Shown here: positions 23,043 to 33,463 of the stretch, in pieces | Position numbering within the stretch: position 1 is the first letter of the stretch | Layout of the letters: each line of letters starts with the position of its first letter | Assembly (NCBI RefSeq): GCF_016907335.1 | Contig: NZ_JAFBBT010000001.1 | Coordinates: 3,451,807-3,515,806 of the forward strand | Length of the DNA stretch: 64,000 nt | Origin: Curtobacterium herbarum | GTDB lineage: Bacteria; Actinomycetota; Actinomycetes; Actinomycetales; Microbacteriaceae | Direction of reading: 5' to 3' | Notes under the pieces: model-generated | The model's input: the letters and a program-made list of their open reading frames with translations, nothing else | Told to the model about the DNA's origin: nothing | The model's database searches: none | Made by a program: the position numbers and the translations under genes

Positions 23043-23831
23043 ATGCAGCAGGCCCACTCCGCCGACGGAACGCCCATCGCCTGGGAGGCGATCGGTCCCG
23101 CCGATGCTCCCGGTGTCGTCGTCGTGGGTGGCGCGTTCAGCACCGCCGACGCCGCCCGACCGCTCGCGCACGCCCTCGCCGACCTGGGGCTGCGGGGTGT
23201 GGTCCTCGACCGGCGCGCCCGCGGTGCGTCCGGCGACACGCGTCCGTACGCGCCGGAACGGGAGGTCGAGGACCTCGTCGCGGTCGTCGCTGCGGCCGGC
23301 GACGTCCGTGCCGTGTTCGGGCACTCCTCCGGCGCGGTCCTGGCCCTCCGCGCGGCAGCCGAGGGGCTCGACGTCGAGCACCTCTTCCTCTCCGAACCGC
23401 CCTTCGCGTTCGACGACTCCCGTCCGCCGCAGGCGCCGGACCTGGTGGACCGGCTGCAGGCGCACGTCGATGCCGGTCGGCCCGAGGACGCCGTCGTCCT
23501 GTTCCAACGCGAGGCCGTGGGCCTGCCCGACGAGGTCATCGAGCAGATCCGGCAGGCACCGATGTGGCCGGACCTGGTCGCCGTCGCCCAGTCGACCGTG
23601 TACGACGCGACGATCACCGGGGAGACGCCGGTGCCCTCCCCCGCGATGACCGCGGTGACGATGCCGGTGACCGTGCTGCGGGGCGGACGAACCTGGCCGT
23701 TCCTGGTCGTCGCGACCGACCGGCTCGCCGAGGTGCTGCCGACCGGCAGGCTCGTGGTCGTCCCGGAGTCGCAGGACCACGGCCTGCACCCGGCGGGCAC
23801 GGCGCGGGAGGTCGCAGCAACGCTCGGGTGA
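23043..23831 (+). CDS. Alpha/beta-fold hydrolase
   Basis: This 262-aa protein shows the hydrolase core: VVVVGGAFS (oxyanion strand), DRRARGASGD, the nucleophile elbow FGHSSGAVLAL near residue 98, a cap region rich in Asp, Glu and Pro, and a C-terminal ESQDHGLHPAG with the catalytic His. The DRRARG segment is typical of the branch that includes small esterases and lactonases. The ATG at 23043 follows a spacer without a strong ribosome site. A perfect terminator follows the stop. No substrate can be assigned. Confidence 0.86.
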   Translation: MQQAHSADGTPIAWEAIGPADAPGVVVVGGAFSTADAARPLAHALADLGLRGVVLDRRARGASGDTRPYAPEREVEDLVAVVAAAGDVRAVFGHSSGAVLALRAAAEGLDVEHLFLSEPPFAFDDSRPPQAPDLVDRLQAHVDAGRPEDAVVLFQREAVGLPDEVIEQIRQAPMWPDLVAVAQSTVYDATITGETPVPSPAMTAVTMPVTVLRGGRTWPFLVVATDRLAEVLPTGRLVVVPESQDHGLHPAGTAREVAATLG

Positions 23832-23856
23832 GACGGACGGGCGGGGCGGGAGAACG

Positions 23857-23890
23857 ACGAAGGCCCCGATCTCTCGATCGGGGCCTTCGT
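23857..23890 (+). terminator. Perfect terminator hairpin after the alpha/beta-hydrolase gene
   Basis: CGAAGGCCCCGATC pairs with GATCGGGGCCTTCG around TCTC. It stands between the hydrolase gene and the convergent tRNA-Leu gene and can serve both strands. Confidence 0.88.
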
Positions 23891-23915
23891 CTGCTTGCTC
23901 TCGCTCGGAGAGCAC

Positions 23916-24002
23916 TGGTGCGCGAGGGGGGACTTGAACCCCCACGCCGTTTCCAGCACACGGACCTGAACCGTGCGCGTCTACCAATTCCGCCACTCGC
24001 GC
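23916..24002 (-). tRNA. tRNA-Leu (anticodon CAG)
   Basis: Read on the minus strand, the acceptor GCGCGAG pairs with CTCGCGC, the D-loop has GGTAGACGCG, and the anticodon arm holds TTCAGGT with CAG. A long class II variable arm follows, then the T-loop GTTCAAGTC. The CCA end is encoded. The 87-nt length is right for tRNA-Leu. Confidence 0.97.
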
Positions 24003-24014
24003 CAGCGACGAGAA

Positions 24015-24059
24015 CACTACCATGCACAGACGGTGCCAGGAGCCAACCACTACCATGCA
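24015..24059 (+). repeat. Direct repeat CACTACCATGCA upstream of fhaA
   Basis: CACTACCATGCA occurs at 24015-24026 and again at 24048-24059, 33 bp apart, in the short gap between tRNA-Leu and fhaA. Each copy includes TACCAT, close to an actinobacterial -10 box. It may be a duplicated promoter element or a regulator site for the cell-wall cluster. Confidence 0.5.
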
Positions 24060-24087
24060 GAGGTCAGCGACCGAGAACGTGGGGACC

Positions 24088-24768
24088 ATGGGCTTACTGG
24101 ACAACTTCGAGCGAGGGTTGGAGCGCGCCGTCAACGGTGCGTTCGCCAAGACCTTCCGCTCCGGTGTGCAGCCGGTCGAGATCACCGCGGCACTGCGGCG
24201 TGAACTCGACACCAAGGCGGCAGTGGTCTCCCGCGAGCGCATCCTCGTGCCGAACGAGTTCACGGTGCGGCTCGCTCCGCCGGACCACACTCGGATGCAC
24301 GACGTCGGGCAGCCGCTCATCAACGAGCTCACGCAGCGGGTGCAGCAGCACGCGGTCGCGCAGAACTACTCGTTCTCCGGCCCCGTCACCATCCGGCTGC
24401 AGCAGGACGGCACCCTCTCCACCGGCATCCTCGAGATCGACTCGACCACGGTGCAGCGGGACCTCGCCTGGGTCGCGGTGCTCGACATCGGGTCGCAGCG
24501 GCACCACCTGAAGCGTGGACGCACGATCATCGGTCGGGGGACGGACGCGGACATCACCGTCGCCGACACCGGGACGAGCCGGAAGCACGTCGAGGTCCTC
24601 TGGGACGGCAAACACGCACAGGTGAACGACCTCGGGTCCACGAACGGGTCGAAACTCAACGGTGAGCGCATCAGCCAGGCGATCCTCGAGCCGGACTCAA
24701 CCATTGAGATCGGTCGGACCCGTATGGTGTTCCGGGTGATCCCGGAGAACGACGGAGGTGCGCGATGA
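24088..24768 (+). CDS. fhaA: FHA-domain protein FhaA (DUF3662-FHA)
   Basis: This 226-aa protein starts MGLLDNFERGLERAVNGAFAK, the DUF3662 N-terminal domain found in FhaA, and has a C-terminal FHA domain with IIGRGTDADITVADTGTSRKHVEV and DLGSTNGSKLNG. FHA domains bind phosphothreonine. In mycobacteria FhaA binds phosphorylated partners of PknB, including the MviN/MurJ pseudokinase domain, and tunes peptidoglycan synthesis. The ATG at 24088 was chosen over upstream in-frame starts because the conserved domain begins there. It overlaps fhaB by four bases. It is the first gene of a seven-gene cluster that reaches pknB. Confidence 0.95.
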   Translation: MGLLDNFERGLERAVNGAFAKTFRSGVQPVEITAALRRELDTKAAVVSRERILVPNEFTVRLAPPDHTRMHDVGQPLINELTQRVQQHAVAQNYSFSGPVTIRLQQDGTLSTGILEIDSTTVQRDLAWVAVLDIGSQRHHLKRGRTIIGRGTDADITVADTGTSRKHVEVLWDGKHAQVNDLGSTNGSKLNGERISQAILEPDSTIEIGRTRMVFRVIPENDGGAR

Positions 24769-25331
24769 CCACAGGCCTGACCCTGCTCGTCCTGCGCTTC
24801 GCGTTCCTCGCGGTGCTGTGGCTCTTCGTCTTCGTGATCGTCTTCGCGTTGCGCAGTGACCTCTTCGGCCAACGTGTCCGCGCGATCCCCACCGATCCCA
24901 AGTCCGGCCCGTCGACGCCGACCACCCCGCCGATGCCGGCCGGTGCCGGCACCGCAGCCGCAGCCTCCGGGTCGTCCCCCGGTGCCTTCACCGAGCTGAT
25001 CGGTCAGGCCAACGCGCCCACCGCAGCCCCCGCCGGACCGGTCGCCACCCGCCTGGTCATCACCGAGGGCGCGCGTGAGGGCATGGAGATGCCCCTCGGC
25101 GGCGGCCCCATCACGATCGGCCGCTCCAGCGAGAGCAACGTCGTGATCCGCGACGACTACACCTCCACGAACCACGCCCGCCTCGACCTGCAGGGCGGTG
25201 CCTGGGTCCTGACCGACCTCGGATCGACCAACGGCACCTTCGTGGGCGGCCAGAAGGTCACCGTCCCCACCACCGTGGCGGAACGCACCCCGATCACCAT
25301 CGGGACGACGACGTTCGAGCTGCGGCGGTAG
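24765..25331 (+). CDS. fhaB: Membrane-anchored FHA-domain protein FhaB/FipA
   Basis: This 188-aa protein has an N-terminal membrane helix (LTLLVLRFAFLAVLWLFVF), a Pro/Ala-rich linker (residues 45-85) and a C-terminal FHA domain with ITIGRSSESNVVIRDDYTSTNHARL and DLGSTNGTFVGG. FhaB (FipA) links Ser/Thr kinase signalling to cell division and stress survival in mycobacteria. The four-base ATGA overlap with fhaA and the six-base gap to the phosphatase gene indicate one transcript. Confidence 0.94.
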   Translation: MTTGLTLLVLRFAFLAVLWLFVFVIVFALRSDLFGQRVRAIPTDPKSGPSTPTTPPMPAGAGTAAAASGSSPGAFTELIGQANAPTAAPAGPVATRLVITEGAREGMEMPLGGGPITIGRSSESNVVIRDDYTSTNHARLDLQGGAWVLTDLGSTNGTFVGGQKVTVPTTVAERTPITIGTTTFELRR

Positions 25332-25337
25332 TCCCGG

Positions 25338-26708
25338 ATGACGGCTCGCACGCTGAGCGCCGCTGTGTCCCACGTCGGACGCATCCGCGCGAACAACCAG
25401 GACTCCGGCTACGCCGGGCAGCACCTGTTCGCGGTGGCCGACGGCATGGGCGGGCACGCCGGCGGTGACGTCGCCTCGGCGATCGCGATCCGACGCATCC
25501 GCGAGGTCGACCGCGAGTTCCCGTCGGCGCACGACGCCGAGTTCGCGCTGCAGTCCGCCCTGATCGCCGCGAACCAGCTCATCACCGAGACCGTGTTCGA
25601 GCACCAGGAGCTCACCGGCATGGGCACCACGGTGAGCGCCATGATCCGGGTCGGCGACCAGCTCGCGATCGCCCACATCGGCGACTCCCGCATCTACCGC
25701 TGGCGTGACGGCGAGCTGCAGCAGATCACCTCCGACCACACGTTCGTGCAGCGTCTGGTCGACAGCGGCCGCATCACGCCGGAGGAAGCCGCGGTGCACC
25801 CCCGCCGCTCGGTCCTGATGCGCGTGCTCGGCGACGTCGACGCGGCACCAGAGGTCGACACCGCGATCATGGACATCCGCCCGGGCGACCGGTGGCTGCT
25901 CTGCTCCGACGGACTGTCCTCGTACCTGGCAGAGGAGCGCATCCGCCACGCGCTCGCCTCCACCATGGACGCCAACCAGGTCACCCAGCGGCTCGTCAAG
26001 GAGACGCTCGACCACGGCGCCCCCGACAACGTCACGGTCGTCGTGCTCGACGTCACCGACTCCGAGCCGGGCGACGACGACGACGCGGCCACCACGGTCG
26101 GCTCCGCCGCGGCCCCCCTCACCTTCGAGGCGTCGACCGGTCGCAAGCCGATCCGCCTCCCCACGATCCTGCTGCACCCGCTCAAGGTCTCGAGCGCTCC
26201 GGAGGACTCGCACTTCGAGCCCGAGTCCGACCAGTACTTCGCCGAGCTCATCGCCGAGGACCGTCGCCGCCGGGTCCGTCGCCGCGTCTCCTGGTCGATC
26301 GCGCTCGTCATCGCGATCCTGGCGCTCGTCGGTGCCCTCTTCCTCGGCTACCGGATCGTGCAGGACCACTACTACGTCGGCACGGACCGCGGTTCGGTCG
26401 CGATCTACAAGGGCGTCCAGCAGTCGATCGGTCCGATCGCGCTGTCCGACGTCTACGAGGACACCGACATCTCCCTGACCGAACTCCCCGACTACACGCG
26501 GGAGAACGTCCGCTCGACGATCAACGCGACGTCCCTCCAGGACGCCCGCGCGATCGTCGACCGTCTGCGCACGGCCGCCGAGACCGGTCAGGACCAGAGC
26601 GGGACGGGAGGCTCGGGAGACTCCCCGACGTCGTCACCGTCCGCCTCCCCCTCCGGGTCCGCGACCCCCCGTTCCCCGTCACCCTCCCCGTCGAGGAGCG
26701 CACGATGA
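25338..26708 (+). CDS. pstP: PP2C-family Ser/Thr phosphatase PstP
   Basis: PstP removes phosphates from PknA, PknB and their substrates. The 456-aa protein has the PP2C metal-site motifs NNQDSGYAG, VADGMGGHAGGD, LTGMGTTVSAM, AHIGDSRIYRW, SDGLSSYL and APDNVTVVV in residues 1-240. A cytoplasmic linker, one membrane helix (SIALVIAILALVGALFLGY, about 315-335), an extracellular part and a Ser/Pro tail follow. The tail-coding DNA contains the dispersed GGACGGGAGGC element at 26603. The stop overlaps the rodA start by four bases. Confidence 0.95.
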   Translation: MTARTLSAAVSHVGRIRANNQDSGYAGQHLFAVADGMGGHAGGDVASAIAIRRIREVDREFPSAHDAEFALQSALIAANQLITETVFEHQELTGMGTTVSAMIRVGDQLAIAHIGDSRIYRWRDGELQQITSDHTFVQRLVDSGRITPEEAAVHPRRSVLMRVLGDVDAAPEVDTAIMDIRPGDRWLLCSDGLSSYLAEERIRHALASTMDANQVTQRLVKETLDHGAPDNVTVVVLDVTDSEPGDDDDAATTVGSAAAPLTFEASTGRKPIRLPTILLHPLKVSSAPEDSHFEPESDQYFAELIAEDRRRRVRRRVSWSIALVIAILALVGALFLGYRIVQDHYYVGTDRGSVAIYKGVQQSIGPIALSDVYEDTDISLTELPDYTRENVRSTINATSLQDARAIVDRLRTAAETGQDQSGTGGSGDSPTSSPSASPSGSATPRSPSPSPSRSAR

Positions 26709-28144
26709 GCGCCACGACCGCGCCCTCGCTGACCCAGGCGATCACGATCAAGCTCCGGGAGCCCGCGCGCGCCCGGAACCTCGAGCTCGTGCTGCTCGTC
26801 ATCGCCTGCGGCATCTGCGGCGGCGCGATGGTGCTCGTGCAGCTCGGCACGAAGGGGCGGGTCTTCGACACGTCGGTGCTCTGGACCGCCGCGTCGATCC
26901 TCGGCCTCGCGCTGGTGATTCACGTCATCCTGCGGATCGTCGCGAAGAACGCCGACCCGTTCATCCTGCCGGTCGCGCTGGTGCTCAACGGCATCGGGAT
27001 CGCCGAGATCTACCGCATCGACATCCACAACGGCGTCTCCGGGTGGGCGGCGATCGGCGTCAAGCAGATCGCGTGGACCCTGCTGGCGATGGTGTTCGCG
27101 ATCATCACGATCCTGCTCGTGCGCAACCACCGGTTCCTGCAGCGGTACCGGTACATCTTCATGCTGCTCACCATCGTGCTGCTCCTGCTTCCGATGCTGC
27201 CCGGCATCGGCACGAACATCGGCGGCGCCCGGGTCTGGATCCGGATCGGACCGTTCTCGTTCCAGCCGGGTGAGCTCGCGAAGATCACGATGGCGCTGTT
27301 CTTCGCCGGGTACCTGGTCACCGCACGCGACAGCCTGTCGATCGTCGGCCGGAAGTTCCTCGGCATGACGTTCCCCCGCGCCCGCGACCTCGGCCCGATC
27401 CTCATCATCTGGGGCGTGGCGATGAGCGTGCTGGTGTTCCAGCGCGACCTCGGCACGGCGTTGCTGTACTTCGGCCTGTTCCTCGTGATGATCTACGTCG
27501 CGACCGCCCGGCTCAGCTGGGTCGTCATCGGCCTGGTGCTGTTCATCGGCGGAGCCCTCGTCGCGGCGAGTGTCCTGGTCTACGTGCAGGGCCGGTTCGA
27601 GCAGTGGCTGGACCCGTTCGACCAGCAGATCTTCCTGCGGCAGACGCAGGGCAGCTACCAGCTCGTGCAGGGCCTGTTCGGATTCGCGAACGGCGGGATC
27701 ACCGGCACCGGGCTCGGCCAGGGCCGTCCGTACATCACGCCGGTCGCCAACGCGGACTACATCATCGCCTCGCTCGGTGAAGAGCTCGGGCTGATCGGGG
27801 TCTTCGCGATCCTCGGCCTGTTCGTGATCCTGGTCTCCCGGGGCATCCGCGTCGGCTTCATGGCCCAGGACGACTTCGGCAAGCTGCTCGGCATCGGGTT
27901 CGGGTTCACGATCGCCCTGCAGGTCTTCGTCGTCATCGGCGGCATCACCCGGATCATCCCGGTCACCGGACTCACCACGCCGTTCATGGCGGCAGGTGGT
28001 TCGTCCCTCGTGGCGAACTGGATCATCGCGGCGATGCTGCTGCGGCTGACCGACTCGATCCCCGCCGAGCAGCGCATCCAGCAGGGTGCGTTGACCGAGC
28101 GGGGCAACACCGGCCGCGGCCGGTCCAGGAAGGAGCGCCGGTGA
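26705..28144 (+). CDS. rodA: Peptidoglycan glycosyltransferase RodA (SEDS family)
   Basis: This SEDS-family glycosyltransferase polymerises glycan strands from lipid II, paired with a class B penicillin-binding protein. The 479-aa protein has about ten or more membrane helices, with the SEDS motifs GTNIGGARVWIRIGPFSFQPGELAK, VFQRDLGTALLYFG, FANGGITGTGLGQG and EELGLIG, and near the end GGSSLVANW. Position between pstP and pbpA identifies it as RodA rather than the division FtsW. The ATG at 26705 follows GAGGAG and overlaps the previous stop (ATGA). It overlaps pbpA by four bases. Confidence 0.96.
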   Translation: MSATTAPSLTQAITIKLREPARARNLELVLLVIACGICGGAMVLVQLGTKGRVFDTSVLWTAASILGLALVIHVILRIVAKNADPFILPVALVLNGIGIAEIYRIDIHNGVSGWAAIGVKQIAWTLLAMVFAIITILLVRNHRFLQRYRYIFMLLTIVLLLLPMLPGIGTNIGGARVWIRIGPFSFQPGELAKITMALFFAGYLVTARDSLSIVGRKFLGMTFPRARDLGPILIIWGVAMSVLVFQRDLGTALLYFGLFLVMIYVATARLSWVVIGLVLFIGGALVAASVLVYVQGRFEQWLDPFDQQIFLRQTQGSYQLVQGLFGFANGGITGTGLGQGRPYITPVANADYIIASLGEELGLIGVFAILGLFVILVSRGIRVGFMAQDDFGKLLGIGFGFTIALQVFVVIGGITRIIPVTGLTTPFMAAGGSSLVANWIIAAMLLRLTDSIPAEQRIQQGALTERGNTGRGRSRKERR

Positions 28145-29595
28145 ACCGCCAACTCCGCGGCGTCTCGACCGTCGTCGTGCTCATGTTCGTGGCGCTCTTC
28201 GTGTCGACGACGTCCATCCAGTTCTTCGCGGCGGACTCGCTCCGTGCCGACAGCCGGAACTCGCGAACCATCCTCGACAGTTACTCGACCAAACGCGGTG
28301 CGATCCTGGTCGACGGGAAGCCGATCGCCGAGTCCACCGCGGTCGATGACCAGTACCAGTACCAGCGCAAGTACAACAACGGCGAGCTCTACTCGGCGGT
28401 CACCGGCTACTTCACGATCGGCCAGGGCAACTCGGGCATCGAGAGCGCCGAGAACGCCGAGCTGTCCGGCAACAGCGACGACTCGTTCTTCCAGAACCTC
28501 AACTCCATCCTCACCGGCCAGGACGTCCAGGGCGACAACGTCAACCTGACGATCGACCCCGACGTGCAGCAGGCCGCGTACGACGCCCTCGGCGCGAACA
28601 CCGGTGCGGTCGTCGCGATCCAGCCGAAGACCGGCAAGATCCTGGCGATGGTGTCGAAGCCGAGCTACGACCCGAACACGCTCACCTCGCACGACACGAA
28701 GGACGTCATCGCGCGCTACCAGGCGCTCGAGGCCGATGCGTCGAAACCGCTCGCGAACCGCGCCATCGCCGGCGACCTGTACACGCCCGGCTCGGTCTTC
28801 AAGCTCGTGGTCGCCTCTGCGGCCCTGGCGAGCGGGGACTACACGCTCGACTCGACGCTGCCGAACCCGTCGACCCTGACCCTGCCCGGCACCAGCTCGC
28901 GGATCAACAACGCCGAGGGCGGCAGCTGCGGCGGCGGCGACCAGGTGAAGCTGCGCGTGGCGATCCAGTACTCGTGCAACATCCCGTTCGCCGAACTCGG
29001 CCAGAAGCTCGGGTACGACACGATCAAGAAGACCGCGGACGAGTACGGCTTCGGCAACGTCATCGACGTGCCGACCTCGGCCACCCCGAGCCAGTACCCC
29101 GAGCCCGAGTCGACGGCGCAGCTCATGCTCAGCTCGTTCGGCCAGGCCAACGACCGCGTCACCCCGCTGCAGATGGCGATGGTCTCCGCCGGCATCGCGA
29201 ACGGCGGGCGTGTCATGCAGCCGTCGCTCGTCGAGTCGATCGAGACGAGCGACCTGAAGACCGTCGACTCGTTCTCGCCGAAGCAGTACAGCGCCCCGCT
29301 GTCGTCCAGTGCGGCTTCCGACCTGACCGAGGCGATGCAGAGCGTCGTGAACGCGGGGACCGGAACGAATGCGAAGATCGACGGTGTCGACGTCGCCGGC
29401 AAGACCGGTACGGCCGAGGGCGGCACGGGCGATCCCTACACTCTCTGGTTCACGGGCTTCGCCCCGGCCAAGGACCCCGAGGTCGCGGTCGCCGTGGTCG
29501 TCGGGAACGGCGGCGGGCTCGGGCAGTCCGGAGTCGGCAACACGGTCGCGGCTCCCGTCGCGAAGAAGGTCATGGAGGCGGTGCTGAACAAATGA
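28141..29595 (+). CDS. pbpA: Class B penicillin-binding protein PbpA (transpeptidase)
   Basis: PbpA crosslinks peptidoglycan together with RodA. The 484-aa protein has one N-terminal membrane anchor (VSTVVVLMFVALFVSTTSI), a PBP dimer-type domain and the transpeptidase triad: S-x-x-K in TPGSVFKLV, S-x-N in YSCNIPF and K-T-G in AGKTGTAEG. It starts at GTG 28141 in a four-base overlap with rodA and ends in a four-base overlap with pknA. All catalytic residues are intact. Confidence 0.96.
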   Translation: MNRQLRGVSTVVVLMFVALFVSTTSIQFFAADSLRADSRNSRTILDSYSTKRGAILVDGKPIAESTAVDDQYQYQRKYNNGELYSAVTGYFTIGQGNSGIESAENAELSGNSDDSFFQNLNSILTGQDVQGDNVNLTIDPDVQQAAYDALGANTGAVVAIQPKTGKILAMVSKPSYDPNTLTSHDTKDVIARYQALEADASKPLANRAIAGDLYTPGSVFKLVVASAALASGDYTLDSTLPNPSTLTLPGTSSRINNAEGGSCGGGDQVKLRVAIQYSCNIPFAELGQKLGYDTIKKTADEYGFGNVIDVPTSATPSQYPEPESTAQLMLSSFGQANDRVTPLQMAMVSAGIANGGRVMQPSLVESIETSDLKTVDSFSPKQYSAPLSSSAASDLTEAMQSVVNAGTGTNAKIDGVDVAGKTGTAEGGTGDPYTLWFTGFAPAKDPEVAVAVVVGNGGGLGQSGVGNTVAAPVAKKVMEAVLNK

Positions 29596-31316
29596 GACCC
29601 ACCAGCGGACTCACCTTCGGTGGGCGGTACCAGCTCTCCTCCCGAGTCGCCATCGGCGGCATGGGAGAGGTGTGGCAGGCGACTGACCTCGTCATCGGGC
29701 GCACCGTCGCCCTGAAGATCCTCAAGGACGAGTACCTCGGCGACCCCGGGTTCCTCGAGCGCTTCCGCGCCGAGGCCCGGCACGCCGCACTCGTCAACCA
29801 CGAGGGCATCGCCAACGTGTTCGACTACGGCGAAGAGGACGGCAGCGCCTACCTCGTGATGGAGCTCGTCCCCGGCGAAGCCCTGTCGACGATGATCGAG
29901 CGCGAGCACACCCTGCCGGTCGACAAGGTCCTCGACATCGTCGCCCAGACCGCGAACGCCCTGCAGGCAGCGCACGCCGTCGGCCTGGTGCACCGCGACA
30001 TCAAGCCGGGCAACCTGCTCATCACCCCGGACGGCCGCGTCAAGATCACCGACTTCGGCATCGCCCGCATCGCCGACCAGGTCCCGCTCACCGCGACCGG
30101 CCAGGTCATGGGCACCGTCCAGTACCTCTCGCCGGAGCAGGCGAGCGGCCACCCGGCGTCGCCGTCGACGGACGTGTACTCGCTCGGCATCGTCGCGTAC
30201 GAGTGCCTGGCGGGCCGCCGACCCTTCACGGGCGAGTCGCAGGTCGCCATCGCGATGGCGCACATCAACGACCAGCCGCCGGCGCTGCCGGGGACGGTCC
30301 CGGAGCCGGTCGCGGCCCTCGTGATGTCGTGCATCGCGAAGAAGCCCGCGGACCGCCCGGCGACCGCGGCGAACCTCGCCCGCGCAGCCCAGGCCCTCCG
30401 TCGTGGTGACGTCGCCGCGGCGACCGTGGCGGTGCCGGCCATCGGCGGTGCCGGGACGGTGGCGTTCAACCCGCCCCCCGGCAACGACGCGGCCACCGCG
30501 CTCATCGGCACCCAGGCGAACGCCCCGGTCGTCGGCGGTGGTGCGCCGCGCAGCCCCGCCGGCCCCGAGGACGACGTCGAGCAGAAGAAGAGCCGCGCCT
30601 GGATCTGGTGGCTCGTCGGCGCCGTCGTGCTCGTCGCGGCGATCGTGGTCGGCGTGTTCGTCTTCGCGAACGCCGACTCGGACCCGAAGCCGTCACCGTC
30701 CCGGAGCAGCGCTCCGTCGCAGACGCAGACCCCGAGCCAGGAACCGTCGGCCACCCCGTCCGACACCCGCACGACGATCAACCCGGCCGACTACGTCGGA
30801 CGGGCGACCGACCAGGTCCAGACCGAACTGCAGGCCATGGGCTTCGCGGTCCAGGTGCAGGACGGCGACCCGGCCGAGACCGCCGAGCAGGCGAACACGG
30901 TGCAGTCGATCAGCCCCACCGGCAGCCTGTCGGACGGTGCGCTCATCACCCTGCGCGAGTTCACAGCACCGCCGTCGGTCAACAAGCCGAACACCCCGAG
31001 CGCCGGTGCGGTCTCCGCCTCCGGAGCCGTGAAGTTCAGCTGGTCGACCGCGACCTGCCCCACCGGGTACACCGTCTCGAAGTACTCGTGGACGGTCTCC
31101 GGCGGCAAGGACTCCAGCGGCGCGACGAGCGGCGACACCTCCGAGACCTCGGTCGACATCCAGGCCGACCAGGCCGGCGACGACGTCACCCTGTCGTACA
31201 CGGTGACGTGCGGGAACCTGGCCGCGTCGAGCGCCTCCGACCCCGCGACGGCGACGTGGGTCGCACCGACGGACCCCACCGACGCGCCGAGCTCGACGGC
31301 GACGCCGCAGGACTGA
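29592..31316 (+). CDS. pknA: Transmembrane Ser/Thr kinase PknA with an extracellular tail
   Basis: This 574-aa Hanks-type kinase has the G-loop IGGMGEVW, VALKIL with the ATP lysine, HRDIKPGNLL (catalytic loop), DFGIAR and the APE-like SPEQA. The kinase domain spans about residues 12-275. A linker, a membrane helix (WIWWLVGAVVLVAAIVVGVFVF) and an extracellular part follow: one PASTA-like segment (DYVGRATDQVQTELQAMGF) and a Ser/Thr-rich beta domain with two Cys near the C-terminus. Most actinobacterial PknA proteins lack PASTA domains, so the tail is notable. The start overlaps pbpA, and a strong terminator follows the stop. Confidence 0.94.
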   Translation: MRPTSGLTFGGRYQLSSRVAIGGMGEVWQATDLVIGRTVALKILKDEYLGDPGFLERFRAEARHAALVNHEGIANVFDYGEEDGSAYLVMELVPGEALSTMIEREHTLPVDKVLDIVAQTANALQAAHAVGLVHRDIKPGNLLITPDGRVKITDFGIARIADQVPLTATGQVMGTVQYLSPEQASGHPASPSTDVYSLGIVAYECLAGRRPFTGESQVAIAMAHINDQPPALPGTVPEPVAALVMSCIAKKPADRPATAANLARAAQALRRGDVAAATVAVPAIGGAGTVAFNPPPGNDAATALIGTQANAPVVGGGAPRSPAGPEDDVEQKKSRAWIWWLVGAVVLVAAIVVGVFVFANADSDPKPSPSRSSAPSQTQTPSQEPSATPSDTRTTINPADYVGRATDQVQTELQAMGFAVQVQDGDPAETAEQANTVQSISPTGSLSDGALITLREFTAPPSVNKPNTPSAGAVSASGAVKFSWSTATCPTGYTVSKYSWTVSGGKDSSGATSGDTSETSVDIQADQAGDDVTLSYTVTCGNLAASSASDPATATWVAPTDPTDAPSSTATPQD

Positions 31317-31337
31317 CGCACCACCGCACCACCCCCG

Positions 31338-31370
31338 CGAGGCCCCGACGTGTTCGACGTCGGGGCCTCG
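31338..31370 (+). terminator. Terminator between pknA and pknB
   Basis: CGAGGCCCCGACGT pairs with ACGTCGGGGCCTCG around a GTTCG loop, 22 bp after the pknA stop. It implies that pknB has its own promoter in the 98 bp that follow. Confidence 0.87.
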
Positions 31371-31468
31371 CCACGTTCCGGTAACGGTTGCTGCCGGAGG
31401 GCGGCCAGCCAGCGTCCCCCCAGAGAGCCCTGCCGTACACTTGCCCGGACGGACATTCGGAGGAGTAC

Positions 31469-33304
<1,836 letters not shown>

Positions 33305-33363
33305 GGGAGCGGATCAGACGCTCACTGGCCGTCGGACGTCCTGCGGCAGCGACCGACAGCCGC

Positions 33364-33441
33364 GCACGCCGATCGCGATCACCGTGCACCACGATCGATC
33401 GCCGCGCACCACGATCGATCACCCTGCACGTCGATCGCTCG
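33364..33441. repeat. Short tandem repeat with GCACCACGATCGATC units
   Basis: GCACCACGATCGATC occurs exactly at 33386-33400 and 33406-33420 with a 20-bp period, flanked by degenerate copies on both sides. It lies in the gap between the pknB and trpG stops, which point toward each other. The unit is rich in GATC and CGATCG. Confidence 0.6.
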
Positions 33442-33463
33442 CCGTGCGGGCCGCGACCGACGG

